From the NCBI GenBank assembly GCA_022773025.1, contig JALEZF010000098.1, forward strand, positions 1-49,801: a stretch of DNA of 49,801 bases, in the 5' to 3' direction. The notes below the pieces were generated by a model. The model was not told the origin of the DNA, searched no databases, and worked only from the letters and a program-made list of their open reading frames with translations. The position numbers and the translations under genes were made by a program. Position 1 is the stretch's first letter. Every line of letters begins with the position of its first letter. Source of the DNA: Clostridium sp. (lineage in GTDB: Bacteria; Bacillota; Clostridia; Clostridiales; Clostridiaceae). Shown here one piece after another: positions 31,001-38,929 of the stretch.

Positions 31001-31521
31001 TTTTTATGGATAGCTATTTCAAAATCTTCATAAACCCTATACAAATCCTCTAATTTATATTTAAGTTCCAGTTCATCTTCTTGAAGTTTTTCTATTGTAT
31101 CTCTTAAAATCTCTGGAGTGATATTGTATTTTTTAAACTCCGTTATAACTTCTGAAACTATATCTATAAAGCCCTGTTTAGAGCTTGATTTATAGAATAT
31201 CTTTAAGTCGTTTTCTCTTTCTCTTAAAATCTTATATAGTATCATGGCCTTTCCAGAATCATTAAGTCTTTTGTGGGTAAGACCACCAACTTCATTAAAA
31301 ACTCTGTGAGCCATCCTTTTAAAGCTCAGTACCTCCGTCTTAAACGTTCCTTTGTCTCCAAGTGCCCTAAGAAGATTTTTTTCTGCTTCAAAGGAGAATT
31401 GCTCCGGAACTAAAAGTATTAATCTATTGTCAAAACCCTTTTCTAGTTTTCTCTTTATATCATTAAGACAAAATTGACTTTTACCGCTGCCACCTCTGCC
31501 ATATATAAATCTTAAACTCAA
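28039..31521 (-). CDS. addB: ATP-dependent helicase/nuclease subunit B (AddB)
   Basis: About 1160 residues. An N-terminal Walker A motif, GRGGSGKSQF (about residues 7-16), and a long inactive helicase region are followed by a C-terminal RecB-like nuclease (GRVDRVD, VDYKSGKK). The cysteines of the iron-sulfur staple are visible: one in YAQCPFAFYVQYG (about 800) and three in TCCSYCRFNAICQFD (about 1115-1130). AddB pairs with AddA to process DNA ends. A longer frame starts at a TTG at 31539. The TTG at 31521 is preferred because AGGGGA lies 7-8 bases before it and it yields the family N-terminus (SLRFIYGRGGSGKS). Confidence 0.96.
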   Translation of the reverse strand: MSLRFIYGRGGSGKSQFCLNDIKRKLEKGFDNRLILLVPEQFSFEAEKNLLRALGDKGTFKTEVLSFKRMAHRVFNEVGGLTHKRLNDSGKAMILYKILRERENDLKIFYKSSSKQGFIDIVSEVITEFKKYNITPEILRDTIEKLQEDELELKYKLEDLYRVYEDFEIAIHKNYVDDEDELIMLYEKLDECSLFNGAEIWVDEFSTFNPQQYSILTKLMKKAKRVNVTLDMDGASEFKEEIEDIFWVSRNTERKLLKISEENNIAYDKPIDLNKECCYRFNNSYDIGHMEKYFFKYPFVPYREEPDNIRIYKALNNYEEIQWVARDIISKVRDDGYRFRDIAVVCRDLDNYKKITRVIFDEYRIPYFLDEKRDVTDNPLVVLILSVFDIFNRNWSYESVFRYLKTGLIDLTHDECEEQLSTKQQIDILENFVLAYGIKGKKWLEFWEHGLSAAKDKQEYTRDVLNVINEIKDGVINPLTAFGSKVSKKCAVRDLCTYIYEFLCEVGAFQKVDNWIETFKSEGNAERADEYEQVVDVIFIVLDQMVEIMGDEVISLDRFIEILSMGFLKQEVGLIPIALDQVIVGDIARIKSHSIKALYIVGVNDGVFPRANREEGILSDNDRGILKTEGVTLASDTETKMFEENFLIYTTLTMASEYLVLTYPIADFEGKAQRSSILISRFKKLFPKLKEESDISKDKEDDAVDRIVAPEPTFNELISMMRSYYDDKEEVSTVWKNAYEWYKDKEDWNSRIERVLSGLKYSNQVQTIRGEKIKALYDKPYVFDVSRVEKYAQCPFAFYVQYGLKAKDRKIYEFGSPDFGTFVHEILDKFTNKVKDEGRHWSDLDKKWSESTISSMIDEVIKDESILKSSAKYKYLVSKMKRILTKSVSVISEHFKRGSFETLDSEIVFGDGKYKPIKLSLPSGDDIYLRGRVDRVDILEDNGEVYIRIVDYKSGKKSFNLNEVYYGLQLQLLVYLDAILSNEEEILKKDVVPGAILYFTIDDPMISSSGELSEEEVEQRLIKELKMSGLLLKDPKVIKEMDKDIKGYSIIIPAYMGKDGISENNSSVATREQFKVIREYVREKVVELCEDMLKGDITIKPVKNGKYTCCSYCRFNAICQFDYSLKDNKYCLLQKKDKEDIWKLMKEKISGEEDLEHGEQ

Positions 31522-31716
31522 CTCTTCATCCCCTTTCAAACTTTTATAATGACCTTTAATATCTATTTTAAATTATTGCTACTAAAATTACACAGACTTT
31601 GAGTAAATTTATTTATTAAAATTTATTCTAACCATTTAAATCCAAAAAATTCAATGTATGTTATAATATTGAACATAGACTTTATTTAAATATTTCATTT
31701 TGATTTGGGGGTTCAT

Positions 31717-32985
31717 ATGAATAATAATGAAGATTTGAAAAAAGAAAAGGGAATCTACGAAAATCCTTTGTGGACAAAAGATTTTACCATAATAACCTTA
31801 GGTACGGTTATATCAAAGCTTGGAAATGCCATTTCCGGATTTGCTATGAGTCTTTTGGTTCTTGATTTGTACAAATCAACTCTTATGTACGCTTTATGTA
31901 TGTGTGTATTCAGTCTTTCAAATGCAGTAGTCCCAGCTTTGGCAGGACCATACCTTGACAAGTTCTCTCGAAAGAAAACTATATATACACTTGATTTTCT
32001 TTCTGCTGCTCTATACATGATATTTGGTATACTTTTATGGAAAAATAATAATGTAAGCTTTGTTATTATTATTTTAGGTTCATTAATATTAGGTATAATT
32101 AACAGCATTTACTCCGTTGCCTACGATAGCCTATATCCCCTTCTTGTAACCAAGGGAAACTATACAAAGGCATACTCAATCTCAAGTACTCTTGAGACCC
32201 TAACCATGTTTATGATACCTGTATCAGCTTATTTATATAACACCATAGGAATTGCTCCTCTTTTCATTTTAGATGCTTTAAGCTTTTTTATAGCGGCAGT
32301 CTTTGAAACTCAAATTAAAGCAAAAGAAGAATACATGGAAATGAGGACAGAAAAATTCACAAAGAATCAGTACAAAGATGATTTTAAACAAGGAATCGAA
32401 TACTTGAAAAGTGAAAAAGGTCTTCTTGCTATAACTATATATTTTGCCATCACAACCTTTGCTGGTAGTTCTTATCAAACTTTATCCCTCCCATACTTCA
32501 AAGAAACATATGCATCTGGCGAGTACATGTTTATATGGGTAATGGGTTTTGGTGTCCTTGGAAGGTTTATAGGTGGTGCCATTCACTATAAATTTAAATA
32601 TCCTACAGATAAAAAGTTTACCATAGCTCTTATAGTTTACTTTACAATTTGCTTTATAGATGGCTCTATGCTTTATTTTCCTATAATAGTAATGATGATT
32701 TTAAGCTTCATTGAGGGGATAATGGGTGTAACCTCATATAATATAAGAATTTCTGCCACTCAAAGCTATGTTCCACATGAAAAGAAAGGCAGATTCAATG
32801 GTATTTTTCTAATGGCTATAACAGCTGCTATGACATTAGGTCAACTTCTTGCTGGAGCCTTAGGTGATATACTGCCAAAACGTATTGTTGTTTCTGTATT
32901 TATGGTATTTAACCTTATTGGTGTTCTGGCAGTAATGTATAAGTATAGAGAGCATGTAAAACCTATATACAATAGGCAAGCTTAA
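31717..32985 (+). CDS. MFS transporter
   Basis: About 422 residues with 12 predicted helices. After helix 2 the major-facilitator loop reads GPYLDKFSRKKT (about residues 70-81). The family resemblance is to the EntS/MdtG-like exporters (MFS_3 type), which expel drugs or siderophore-like compounds; the substrate is unknown. A GGGGG box lies about 5 bases before the ATG at 31717, so the in-frame TTG at 31705 is unlikely. It is divergent from addB and transcribed alone, with a terminator after it. Confidence 0.88.
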   Translation: MNNNEDLKKEKGIYENPLWTKDFTIITLGTVISKLGNAISGFAMSLLVLDLYKSTLMYALCMCVFSLSNAVVPALAGPYLDKFSRKKTIYTLDFLSAALYMIFGILLWKNNNVSFVIIILGSLILGIINSIYSVAYDSLYPLLVTKGNYTKAYSISSTLETLTMFMIPVSAYLYNTIGIAPLFILDALSFFIAAVFETQIKAKEEYMEMRTEKFTKNQYKDDFKQGIEYLKSEKGLLAITIYFAITTFAGSSYQTLSLPYFKETYASGEYMFIWVMGFGVLGRFIGGAIHYKFKYPTDKKFTIALIVYFTICFIDGSMLYFPIIVMMILSFIEGIMGVTSYNIRISATQSYVPHEKKGRFNGIFLMAITAAMTLGQLLAGALGDILPKRIVVSVFMVFNLIGVLAVMYKYREHVKPIYNRQA

Positions 32986-33017
32986 GATTCTTGTTATATA
33001 TGATTATTATTTATAAA

Positions 33018-33063
33018 TAAAAAATAGATACCTTCATACTTAAATGCTGGTATCTATTTTATC
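33018..33063. terminator. bidirectional intrinsic terminator
   Basis: AAAATAGATACC pairs with GGTATCTATTTT between convergent genes. Confidence 0.85.
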
Positions 33064-33070
33064 ATATATA

Positions 33071-33598
33071 TTATTTATAGCTTTTCAAATACTCCTCTTT
33101 GAGAATACTCATTAAAATTACGTCTCTATAGTCACCTTCTACGAAATATCTTTTTCTCTTTACACCTTCTTTTATAAAACCACAACTTAAATAACATTCA
33201 ATAGCTCTTTCATTCAAATCAACCACCTCAAGCTCAACCCTATGAGCTCCTTTGTTCATGAAAAGAAATCTTAAGAGAGTTTTTATAGCATCTTGAGCAT
33301 ATCCCCTATGCCAATACTCCTTTGCTATAGTTACCCCTATTTCATAATTTCCGCCTAAATCCTTAGAATCCCTATAACTTATATACCCTACTGATACTTT
33401 TTCTTCATTAATCACAGCTAAGTACTTCTTATTTATATTCATTATCTTATAGAAATTTTCTAATATAAATTCCTTAGATGGCGGTATATGATAGCATCCA
33501 TCAAATCTAGTTATTTCTTCATCATTCCATAGTTCATGAAAAAAGTCTACATCCTTTTTCTCAACACTTCTAAGACGTACTTTTTTCCCTTTTAACAT
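33071..33598 (-). CDS. GNAT N-acetyltransferase (RimJ/RimL type)
   Basis: A 175-residue acetyltransferase. The N-terminus KGKKVRLRSVEKKDVDFF is typical of the RimJ/RimL branch. The acetyl-CoA loop reads KEYWHRGYAQDA (motif A, about residues 92-103), then LNERAIECYLSCGFIKEG (motif B, about 130-147). Substrates of this branch include ribosomal protein N-termini, spermidine and antibiotics; none can be assigned. AAGGTGAGTC lies before the ATG. Monocistronic. Confidence 0.9.
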   Translation of the reverse strand: MLKGKKVRLRSVEKKDVDFFHELWNDEEITRFDGCYHIPPSKEFILENFYKIMNINKKYLAVINEEKVSVGYISYRDSKDLGGNYEIGVTIAKEYWHRGYAQDAIKTLLRFLFMNKGAHRVELEVVDLNERAIECYLSCGFIKEGVKRKRYFVEGDYRDVILMSILKEEYLKSYK

Positions 33599-33754
33599 TG
33601 ACTCACCTTCTTTTTATAAAGTACAAGCCCTATGTAAATTATACCACTTTTATCCTTTATGAAAAACCTTTGATTATCAGTGCTATGCTATGTTTTAAGG
33701 CTTTAAATACCTTGTGAGTAAAATTAATTATTCTAGGTCACTATAGATATTTAA

Positions 33755-33802
33755 TATAAAAAAACACGCCTAAATACTAAATATTTATAGACGTGTATAT
33801 AA
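33755..33802 (-). terminator. intrinsic terminator after permease remnant
   Basis: On minus, an ACACGTCTATAAAT arm pairs imperfectly with ATTTAGGCGTGT, followed by T8. Confidence 0.65.
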
Positions 33803-33811
33803 ATCTATTTA

Positions 33812-34410
33812 TTATATGAAGAAATATACTACAAATAGAACTGATAATGCGTACATGACAGGATGAATTTTTTTCCTATCTCCTTTGAAAAGCATTATTA
33901 TAGTGTAAGATAAGAAACCAAATGCAATTCCTTCTCCAATACTATAAGTAAGTGGCATAAGAAGTATTGTGAAAAATGCAGGTATAGCATATTCAACCTT
34001 ATCCCATTCTATTTCAGAAAGTGACGCACATAAAAGTGATCCTACTATTACTAATGCAGGTGCTGTTATTTGTGCTGTAACAACACTTAATAGCGGCGAG
34101 AAAAATAAACTTACCAAAAATAAAATTGATACTACTACACTTGAAAATCCTGTTTTTGCCCCTACTGCAATTCCTGATAAAGACTCCATACATGATGTTG
34201 TGTTAGTAGTACCAAAAATTGCTCCAACACATGTTGCTACAGAGTCAGCAAGAAGTGCCTTTGAACCATTCTTTACACTGCCATCTTTCATTAATAAACC
34301 AGCCTTTGATCCTACTGCAACTAATGTTCCTGCTGTATCAAAGAAATCCATAAATAAAAATGTAAATACTACAATCATCATATCAGGTGTAAAAACATTG
34401 TAAGTCCGCC
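33812..34410 (-). pseudogene. NCS2 purine permease (AzgA/PbuG-like), C-terminal half only
   Basis: The frame encodes the C-terminal half of a guanine/hypoxanthine permease: FTFLFMDFFDTAGTLVAVG with the conserved Asp-Thr-Ala-Gly, then SVATCVGAIFGTTNTT and the GIAVGAKTGFSS block, then four to five helices. Intact members have about 430 residues; only about 195 remain. The matching frame opens just after a stop near 34410, and a terminator for the upstream gene lies right there. No start signal or N-terminal half exists, so it is a deletion remnant. The longest ATG-started frame is 33812-34381. Confidence 0.8.
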
Positions 34411-34433
34411 TATTATTTCTGTTTTAATTAAAA

Positions 34434-34475
34434 TAAAGCTGTGTAAACTATAATATAATCTACACAGCTTTTAAA
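34434..34475 (-). terminator. intrinsic terminator after the glutaredoxin-like gene
   Basis: AAAGCTGTGTA pairs with TACACAGCTTT, followed on minus by ATTTTAATT. Confidence 0.8.
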
Positions 34476-34476
34476 T

Positions 34477-34728
34477 CTATCTTAATGTATTTAAATCCTC
34501 TGGTGCTTCAAATAGAATTTCTTCACCATCATTGATTACTATACATGGTAAACCAACTCTTCCAGCTTTTTTAATCTCTTCAAATACAGGATTATTATCT
34601 CTATACTTTAAAAAGTTTTTAAGGTGAAGCATGCTTTCTGTAATATCAGCATAAAAGAATTTAATATCATTCTGTAAAAGCAACTCTTTTACTGGTGCGC
34701 AGCCTCCTCAGTGTTTACTTCCAAACAT
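34477..34728 (-). CDS. glutaredoxin-like selenoprotein (in-frame TGA as Sec7)
   Basis: Starting at ATG 34728 with AAGGT before it, the frame reads MFGSKH, TGA (34708-34710), GGCAPVKELLL and continues without another stop to 34477 (83 codons). The TGA sits exactly where the first cysteine of a thioredoxin-fold CxxC site is expected, giving U-G-G-C. The rest has glutaredoxin features: VKELL helix, the cis-proline motif GLPCIVIND, and EDLNTL. A 7-bp hairpin lies 16-34 bases after the TGA, the right place for a bacterial SECIS. Without Sec decoding, an unlikely internal TTG start at 34683 would be needed, losing the active site. A nonsense mutation of a Cys codon is the alternative. Probable role: thiol/disulfide redox in the cytosol. 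Confidence 0.75.
34674..34692 (-). promoter_or_regulatory. candidate bacterial SECIS hairpin
   Basis: GTAAAAG, loop AGTTG, CTTTTAC: a perfect 7-bp stem with a 5-base loop starting 16 bases after the in-frame TGA. It overlaps the coding sequence, as bacterial SECIS elements do. Confidence 0.5.
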
Positions 34729-34930
34729 AATTACCTTTTTCATATACAGTCTTACATCTTATCATCTGCTGCAACTTTTTAGCATACTCCAAATTTTTCT
34801 CAAAGCTTATCTTGTTTTCTTTAGGTGTAAGTTTTCTAGATTTAGAATAAAACATTCTCTCACGAATTATTAAAATTACTGTGAATAATAAAATTATAAT
34901 AACCAGTATCTTAATAGAACCCACTCCCAT
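34715..34930 (-). CDS. small membrane protein of unknown function
   Basis: A 71-residue frame with one strong N-terminal membrane helix (IKILVIIILLFTVILII, about residues 6-22). A basic, helical cytosolic tail (LEYAKKLQQMIRCKT) follows. Its last codons overlap the start of the glutaredoxin-like selenoprotein by 14 bases, so the two are probably co-expressed. The start is uncertain: the ATG at 34930 has no good ribosome binding site, though GGGAGTGGG lies just inside it. A 13-codon frame (MNDYNSLDGSGFY) overlaps the start region. Not recognised as a known family. Confidence 0.55.
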   Translation of the reverse strand: MGVGSIKILVIIILLFTVILIIRERMFYSKSRKLTPKENKISFEKNLEYAKKLQQMIRCKTVYEKGNYVWK

Positions 34931-35032
34931 CTAGACTATTGTAGTCATTCATATTAACTTTATTTTTGTTCTTTATAATATCTAAGCTGGCAGGTTAAAC
35001 AGTGTCTTCTTTAATCCTTTAAGTCTATCTGT

Positions 35033-35233
35033 TTATCCCTTTTTCACTAAATCTTTTCCTTGGGTAAGTCCACATCGCTTAATAGCAGCGCTTCCAAACT
35101 CTTCCCATTGGAGCCCTCTTTTTGATGCTTCATCACATAATAAGTATAACCATGCTGCACGTTGCTCAAGTTGTCCCCTTACAGCTTGAATTATAGCATT
35201 TTTATTCTTTGGATCATTTACTACTTTACTCAT
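35033..35233 (-). pseudogene. remnant resembling L-2-amino-thiazoline-4-carboxylate hydrolase family
   Basis: A 66-residue frame (NAIIQAVRGQLEQRAAWLYL, then EASKRGLQWEEFGSAAIKRCG) resembles the N-terminal quarter of the L-ATC hydrolase family as I recall it. The frame then ends in TAA and no further family sequence follows before 34980. No ribosome binding site lies at a good distance from its ATG. It is probably a truncated gene. Identification is moderate because only the first 60 residues remain. Confidence 0.45.
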
Positions 35234-35292
35234 TTAATTTCGGCACAGATATCTTCCCCAAGTAACTGTACCTTCCCCCCTTTTTATAATTT

Positions 35293-36468
35293 TTATATTA
35301 TTTCTGAGCTATTGATTAAAGAATATATATCTTTATAATACCTCATATTTACATCAATATTAAGAGGATTCTTTCTTAATGATAAAATAGGCTTATTTAA
35401 TTCAGAAGCATATCTTAATAATTCTATATTTTCCTTATTTAATTCTCCTATAGTAAATCCACTATCAATAACAGATTTAGAGTTTTCAATAGCCTCTCTA
35501 GCTTCATTAAATGTATTTATATCTATATATGAAAAACTATCTACACTTATTACATTTGCATCTAAACCACTTGCTACATAAAAATCTATATCATTCTCAT
35601 GAAGAATTCCAGTTGTAAAGTTTATCCCCTTCTTATGTAATGCCCTATAACAAAGCGTTCCTGAACCACTTCCCCCTAGTACGAATACTTTTGACTCATT
35701 ACTTGTACCTTTTAATTCAATACTTCCTAAAAGCATATTAAAACTACCAGATTCAATATCATAAAGTTCTCTAATTGTCTTATCATCAAGAATATCTTCT
35801 GGGAAACCACACTTTGCAATCTTATTATCTTTTACTAATATAATTATATCTGCTAATTTTATAGCAAGGTCTACCTCATGAAGTGATAATACTACCGTTA
35901 TTCCTTGTTCTACTGCCATCTTTCTTAATATACTTAAAAGTTCAAGTTTATATCTTATATCAAGGTATGATGTTGGCTCATCAAGAACAATTACTTCTGG
36001 CTGTTGACATATAGCTCTGGCTAACATAACTCTTTGTTTTTGTCCATCACTTAATGTATTAAATTCTAAATCTTTAAGTTCATAGGCAGATACGATTTTA
36101 AGGGAATTATCAATTATGCAATTATCTTCTTCCGTAAGCTTACCAAAGTGATTTGTATAAGGATAACGTCCTGTAGCAACAATTTCTCTACAAGTCATAA
36201 GATCTGGAGAGATTCTATCTGTAAGAACTACTGATATTTTTTTTGCAGTTTCTTTACCATTAAGTCTTTTTATATCTTGATCATCTATATACACACTTCC
36301 ATCTATTGTACTAAGATGCTTAGTTATGCTTTTTAATATTGTAGATTTTCCCGATCCATTAGGTCCTAAAAGGCATAAAATATTTCCTTTTTCTATACCA
36401 ACATTAATATCATCTATTAATATCTTTCCATGATATCCTACTGCTAAATGTTCAGTTTTAAAGTACAT
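35293..36468 (-). CDS. iron/cobalamin-type ABC ATPase with extra C-terminal domain
   Basis: A 391-residue protein. Residues 1-255 are a BtuD/FecE-type ATPase with Walker A GPNGSGKST (about 35-43), signature LSDGQKQRVMLARA (about 138), Walker B VIVLDEPTSYLD and switch His (SLHEVD). The remaining 130 residues are a separate Rossmann-like domain opening with VFVLGGSGSG, then a repeated alpha/beta pattern (VISVDSFSYID, VIDSGFTIGELN, NKPILSLRK). The usual family length is about 255-270. A similar C-terminal extension is known from archaeal corrinoid/iron transporter ATPases, with unclear function. It is the last gene of the riboswitch-led ABC operon, 2 bases after the permease stop. It energises uptake by the permease. 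Confidence 0.88.
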   Translation of the reverse strand: MYFKTEHLAVGYHGKILIDDINVGIEKGNILCLLGPNGSGKSTILKSITKHLSTIDGSVYIDDQDIKRLNGKETAKKISVVLTDRISPDLMTCREIVATGRYPYTNHFGKLTEEDNCIIDNSLKIVSAYELKDLEFNTLSDGQKQRVMLARAICQQPEVIVLDEPTSYLDIRYKLELLSILRKMAVEQGITVVLSLHEVDLAIKLADIIILVKDNKIAKCGFPEDILDDKTIRELYDIESGSFNMLLGSIELKGTSNESKVFVLGGSGSGTLCYRALHKKGINFTTGILHENDIDFYVASGLDANVISVDSFSYIDINTFNEAREAIENSKSVIDSGFTIGELNKENIELLRYASELNKPILSLRKNPLNIDVNMRYYKDIYSLINSSEII

Positions 36469-36470
36469 TA

Positions 36471-37487
36471 TTATCTCTTACTCCTTCTCTTAATCATAAG
36501 CCAAATTACTATTGGCGCTCCAAATATTGATGTCACCGTACTTATAGCCAGCTCTGTTGGTGAAAAAACAGTCCTTGCTATAAGATCACATATGAGTGTA
36601 AAACTTCCTCCAAATAAAAATGTTGCTGGAACAAGTATGGCAGATGAGGCTGTTTTAAACATCAATTTTGTTATATGTGGAACTGCAATACCTACAAATG
36701 ATATTGGTCCTGCAAATGCCGTAACACAGGCTGATAAAATACTAGATAAAAATACCAATAAGAATCTAAACCTTTTAATATTAATTCCCATGCTTTTTGC
36801 ATAATTTTCTCCAAGAAGATATGCATTTAATGGTTTCACTAAAGAAAATACAAATAAAACTGTAGGTATTATAATTATCACCGCTACTTTTAATATATCC
36901 CAAGTCACTCCCGAGAAGCTTCCCATTGACCACATTGTAAAATTACTTACCTTATTGCTTTCTGCAAAAGTTATCATAAAGTCTGTACCAGCACTACATA
37001 TATAACCTATCATCATTCCAATAACTAGCAACATAGATATATTTTCAACTTTTTTTGACACTAAAAGTACTAATATCATAGATAACATAGCACCTACAAA
37101 AGCTGCTAAAAACATTGTGTATGGATTTAAAAATTTGTTTGCAACTTCTAATGTTAAAAGCATAAATATTCCTACAAAAAGCTTTGCTCCTGATGATATA
37201 CCTAGAACAAAGGGTCCTGCAATTGGATTTTTAAAAAATGTCTGAAGTAAAAAGCCAGATATAGATAGCGCTCCTCCGAAAATAGCAGCAGCTATAAGTC
37301 TAGGAAGCCTTATCTTCCACAATACGCTATATTCCATAGTACCTACCATATTTCTAGTAAAAACTATATTTAATATTTCTTTTAAGCTTAAATCTACAGA
37401 TCCTGTATTAATATTTAAAAACATTGCTCCAAAAAGAAGCAAGATTAAAATTACAAACATTATTTGTGTTCTAATACGTTTAGACAT
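36471..37487 (-). CDS. FecCD/BtuC-type ABC permease
   Basis: A 338-residue permease with about ten helices. Family signatures: IRLPRLIAAAIFGGALSISG (about residues 59-78), NPIAGPFVLGISSGA and the ATPase-coupling loop FAGPISFVGIAVPHI (about 253-267). FecCD permeases move iron-siderophores, heme or cobalamin. The upstream cobalamin riboswitch argues for a corrinoid or related compound, though this is inference. An attenuator-like hairpin lies between the lipoprotein gene and this gene. AAGGAG precedes the ATG. Confidence 0.9.
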   Translation of the reverse strand: MSKRIRTQIMFVILILLLFGAMFLNINTGSVDLSLKEILNIVFTRNMVGTMEYSVLWKIRLPRLIAAAIFGGALSISGFLLQTFFKNPIAGPFVLGISSGAKLFVGIFMLLTLEVANKFLNPYTMFLAAFVGAMLSMILVLLVSKKVENISMLLVIGMMIGYICSAGTDFMITFAESNKVSNFTMWSMGSFSGVTWDILKVAVIIIIPTVLFVFSLVKPLNAYLLGENYAKSMGINIKRFRFLLVFLSSILSACVTAFAGPISFVGIAVPHITKLMFKTASSAILVPATFLFGGSFTLICDLIARTVFSPTELAISTVTSIFGAPIVIWLMIKRRSKR

Positions 37488-37517
37488 TAAAAACTCCTTA
37501 ATACCTAATTAATTTTT

Positions 37518-37582
37518 TTTATTTAAAAAATATTCCTCCCAAACACCTATCTTTTAAAATAAATGTTTGAGAAGAATACTAT
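37518..37582 (-). terminator. intercistronic attenuator hairpin
   Basis: On minus, AGTATTCTTCTCAAACA (37564-37580) pairs with TGTTTGGGAGGAATATT (37529-37545), using a few G-U pairs, and is followed by TTTTTT. It lies between binding-protein and permease genes and would leave more binding protein than membrane parts. Confidence 0.65.
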
Positions 37583-37586
37583 GTCT

Positions 37587-38759
37587 TTATTTACTTAATG
37601 GAAAATAGAATTCTGATGCCTTAGCTTCACTAATCGGTGTATGTATAGCTTCTGTCATATCTTCTATTATTTCTCCCATTCTATCAGCTGATTGCCAATA
37701 GTGAGATGCCAATCCCCATACTCTACCTTCTTTAATAGCTTTAATATCTGCTAAATAATCACCATATTTTAATATATCACTTATTGTTTTTACAGATGGA
37801 TCACTAGTTGTATCATATATAATAACATCAGCATCTATAGCATTCTTATAAAATTCTTCAACTGTCATCTTACTTGTACCACCCTTATTTGGTTCTACAT
37901 TTGCGAAAGAGTAATTTCCACCAGCGAGTTCAACCATCTTTGCACCATAATCGCCACCGTTTCTTACATAAACAGTTCCCTTAGATACGAATATTTGAAC
38001 TACTTTAGGCTTGTCTTTATTTTCATTTTCCTTACCTACTGCAAGAACTTTTTTCTCTTGCTCATTGAATTTTTCTGCTGCAACGTCATCTTTTCCAAAA
38101 ACTGCACCAAATAACTTCACCCATTCAACTTTTCCAAGTGGATGACTTTCTTCATGTTCACGAATAGCAATCCAAGGTATTCCTAATTCATCAAATTTAG
38201 CAGTAACCTCATCCCCACCGTGAGTTGATTTTGTTGTTACAAATATAACTTGAGGATTAGCTTCTTTAATTTTTTCATAATCTGGTGCCGTATTTTTGCC
38301 CACATATAATGTTTTTCCGCTCTCCATTTGGCTTTTAATTTGGTCCATATGCCATGATTTTTTATCAGTTGTTACCATTGTTACCTTATCAAGTTCATCA
38401 ATAGCTTTTACAGAAGTAGCATGAGTAGTTGAAAAAACTCCAGCTCTTTCTATAGGTTGCTTAAGTACTGTCATTTCCTTTTCAGTTTTTGGTGCTTCCT
38501 TACCTTCTGGTACAATCATTATCTTTCTTTCACTACCATCAGTTATAACTTTAAATCCATCCTCGTAGTAATCTACTTGAAAATTATTTGCATACTTTAG
38601 ATCAAGAGTCTTCTCAATCTTTAATCCTTTTAATTCTGATTCTTTTGTAACAGTCTGCTTATCTGCATCACCTGTTTTGTTTGTACAACCAACAGCTACC
38701 ATGGAAATAGACACTGTTGTCATAAGTATTGCTACTAGTTTTTTAATTTTTTTGTTCAT
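37587..38759 (-). CDS. substrate-binding lipoprotein of BtuF/FepB type
   Basis: A 390-residue lipoprotein: Lys-rich start, hydrophobic stretch and lipobox VAVGC with Cys25 as lipid anchor. The mature part is a helical-backbone binding protein (Peripla_BP_2). Typical segments: NPQVIFVTTKS (about residues 168-178), VEWVKLFGAVFG, VRNGGDYGAKMVELAGG, and DADVIIYDTTSD. An unusual N-terminal extension (about 40-120) makes it longer than BtuF. It would capture a corrinoid, heme or siderophore outside the membrane. A cobalamin riboswitch with terminator precedes it, which favours a cobalamin-related ligand. Confidence 0.87.
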   Translation of the reverse strand: MNKKIKKLVAILMTTVSISMVAVGCTNKTGDADKQTVTKESELKGLKIEKTLDLKYANNFQVDYYEDGFKVITDGSERKIMIVPEGKEAPKTEKEMTVLKQPIERAGVFSTTHATSVKAIDELDKVTMVTTDKKSWHMDQIKSQMESGKTLYVGKNTAPDYEKIKEANPQVIFVTTKSTHGGDEVTAKFDELGIPWIAIREHEESHPLGKVEWVKLFGAVFGKDDVAAEKFNEQEKKVLAVGKENENKDKPKVVQIFVSKGTVYVRNGGDYGAKMVELAGGNYSFANVEPNKGGTSKMTVEEFYKNAIDADVIIYDTTSDPSVKTISDILKYGDYLADIKAIKEGRVWGLASHYWQSADRMGEIIEDMTEAIHTPISEAKASEFYFPLSK

Positions 38760-38814
38760 TTTTTTCCCTCACTTAAAAAAATTATTATGTATTTTGATTT
38801 TTATATTTATAAAA

Positions 38815-38866
38815 AATCAAATAAAAAAGCCTGCATCATGACAACTCATAATGCAAGCTCGTAACA
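38815..38866 (-). terminator. riboswitch-controlled terminator (ABC operon)
   Basis: On minus, AGCTTGCATTATGA pairs imperfectly with TCATGATGCAGGCT, then TTTTTT. It lies between the riboswitch and the lipoprotein gene and is the likely expression platform. Confidence 0.75.
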
Positions 38867-38929
38867 CAAATCTACTTTCACTAAAAATAAAGTGTAAGCT
38901 TCATCTATGCACGCTCCTAGGATCCGAAG

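Noticed and set aside
34477-34683. A normal 68-residue protein starting at TTG 34683
   Set aside because: It has no ribosome site and would lack the active site. The frame continues upstream through one TGA to a proper ATG with a ribosome site.
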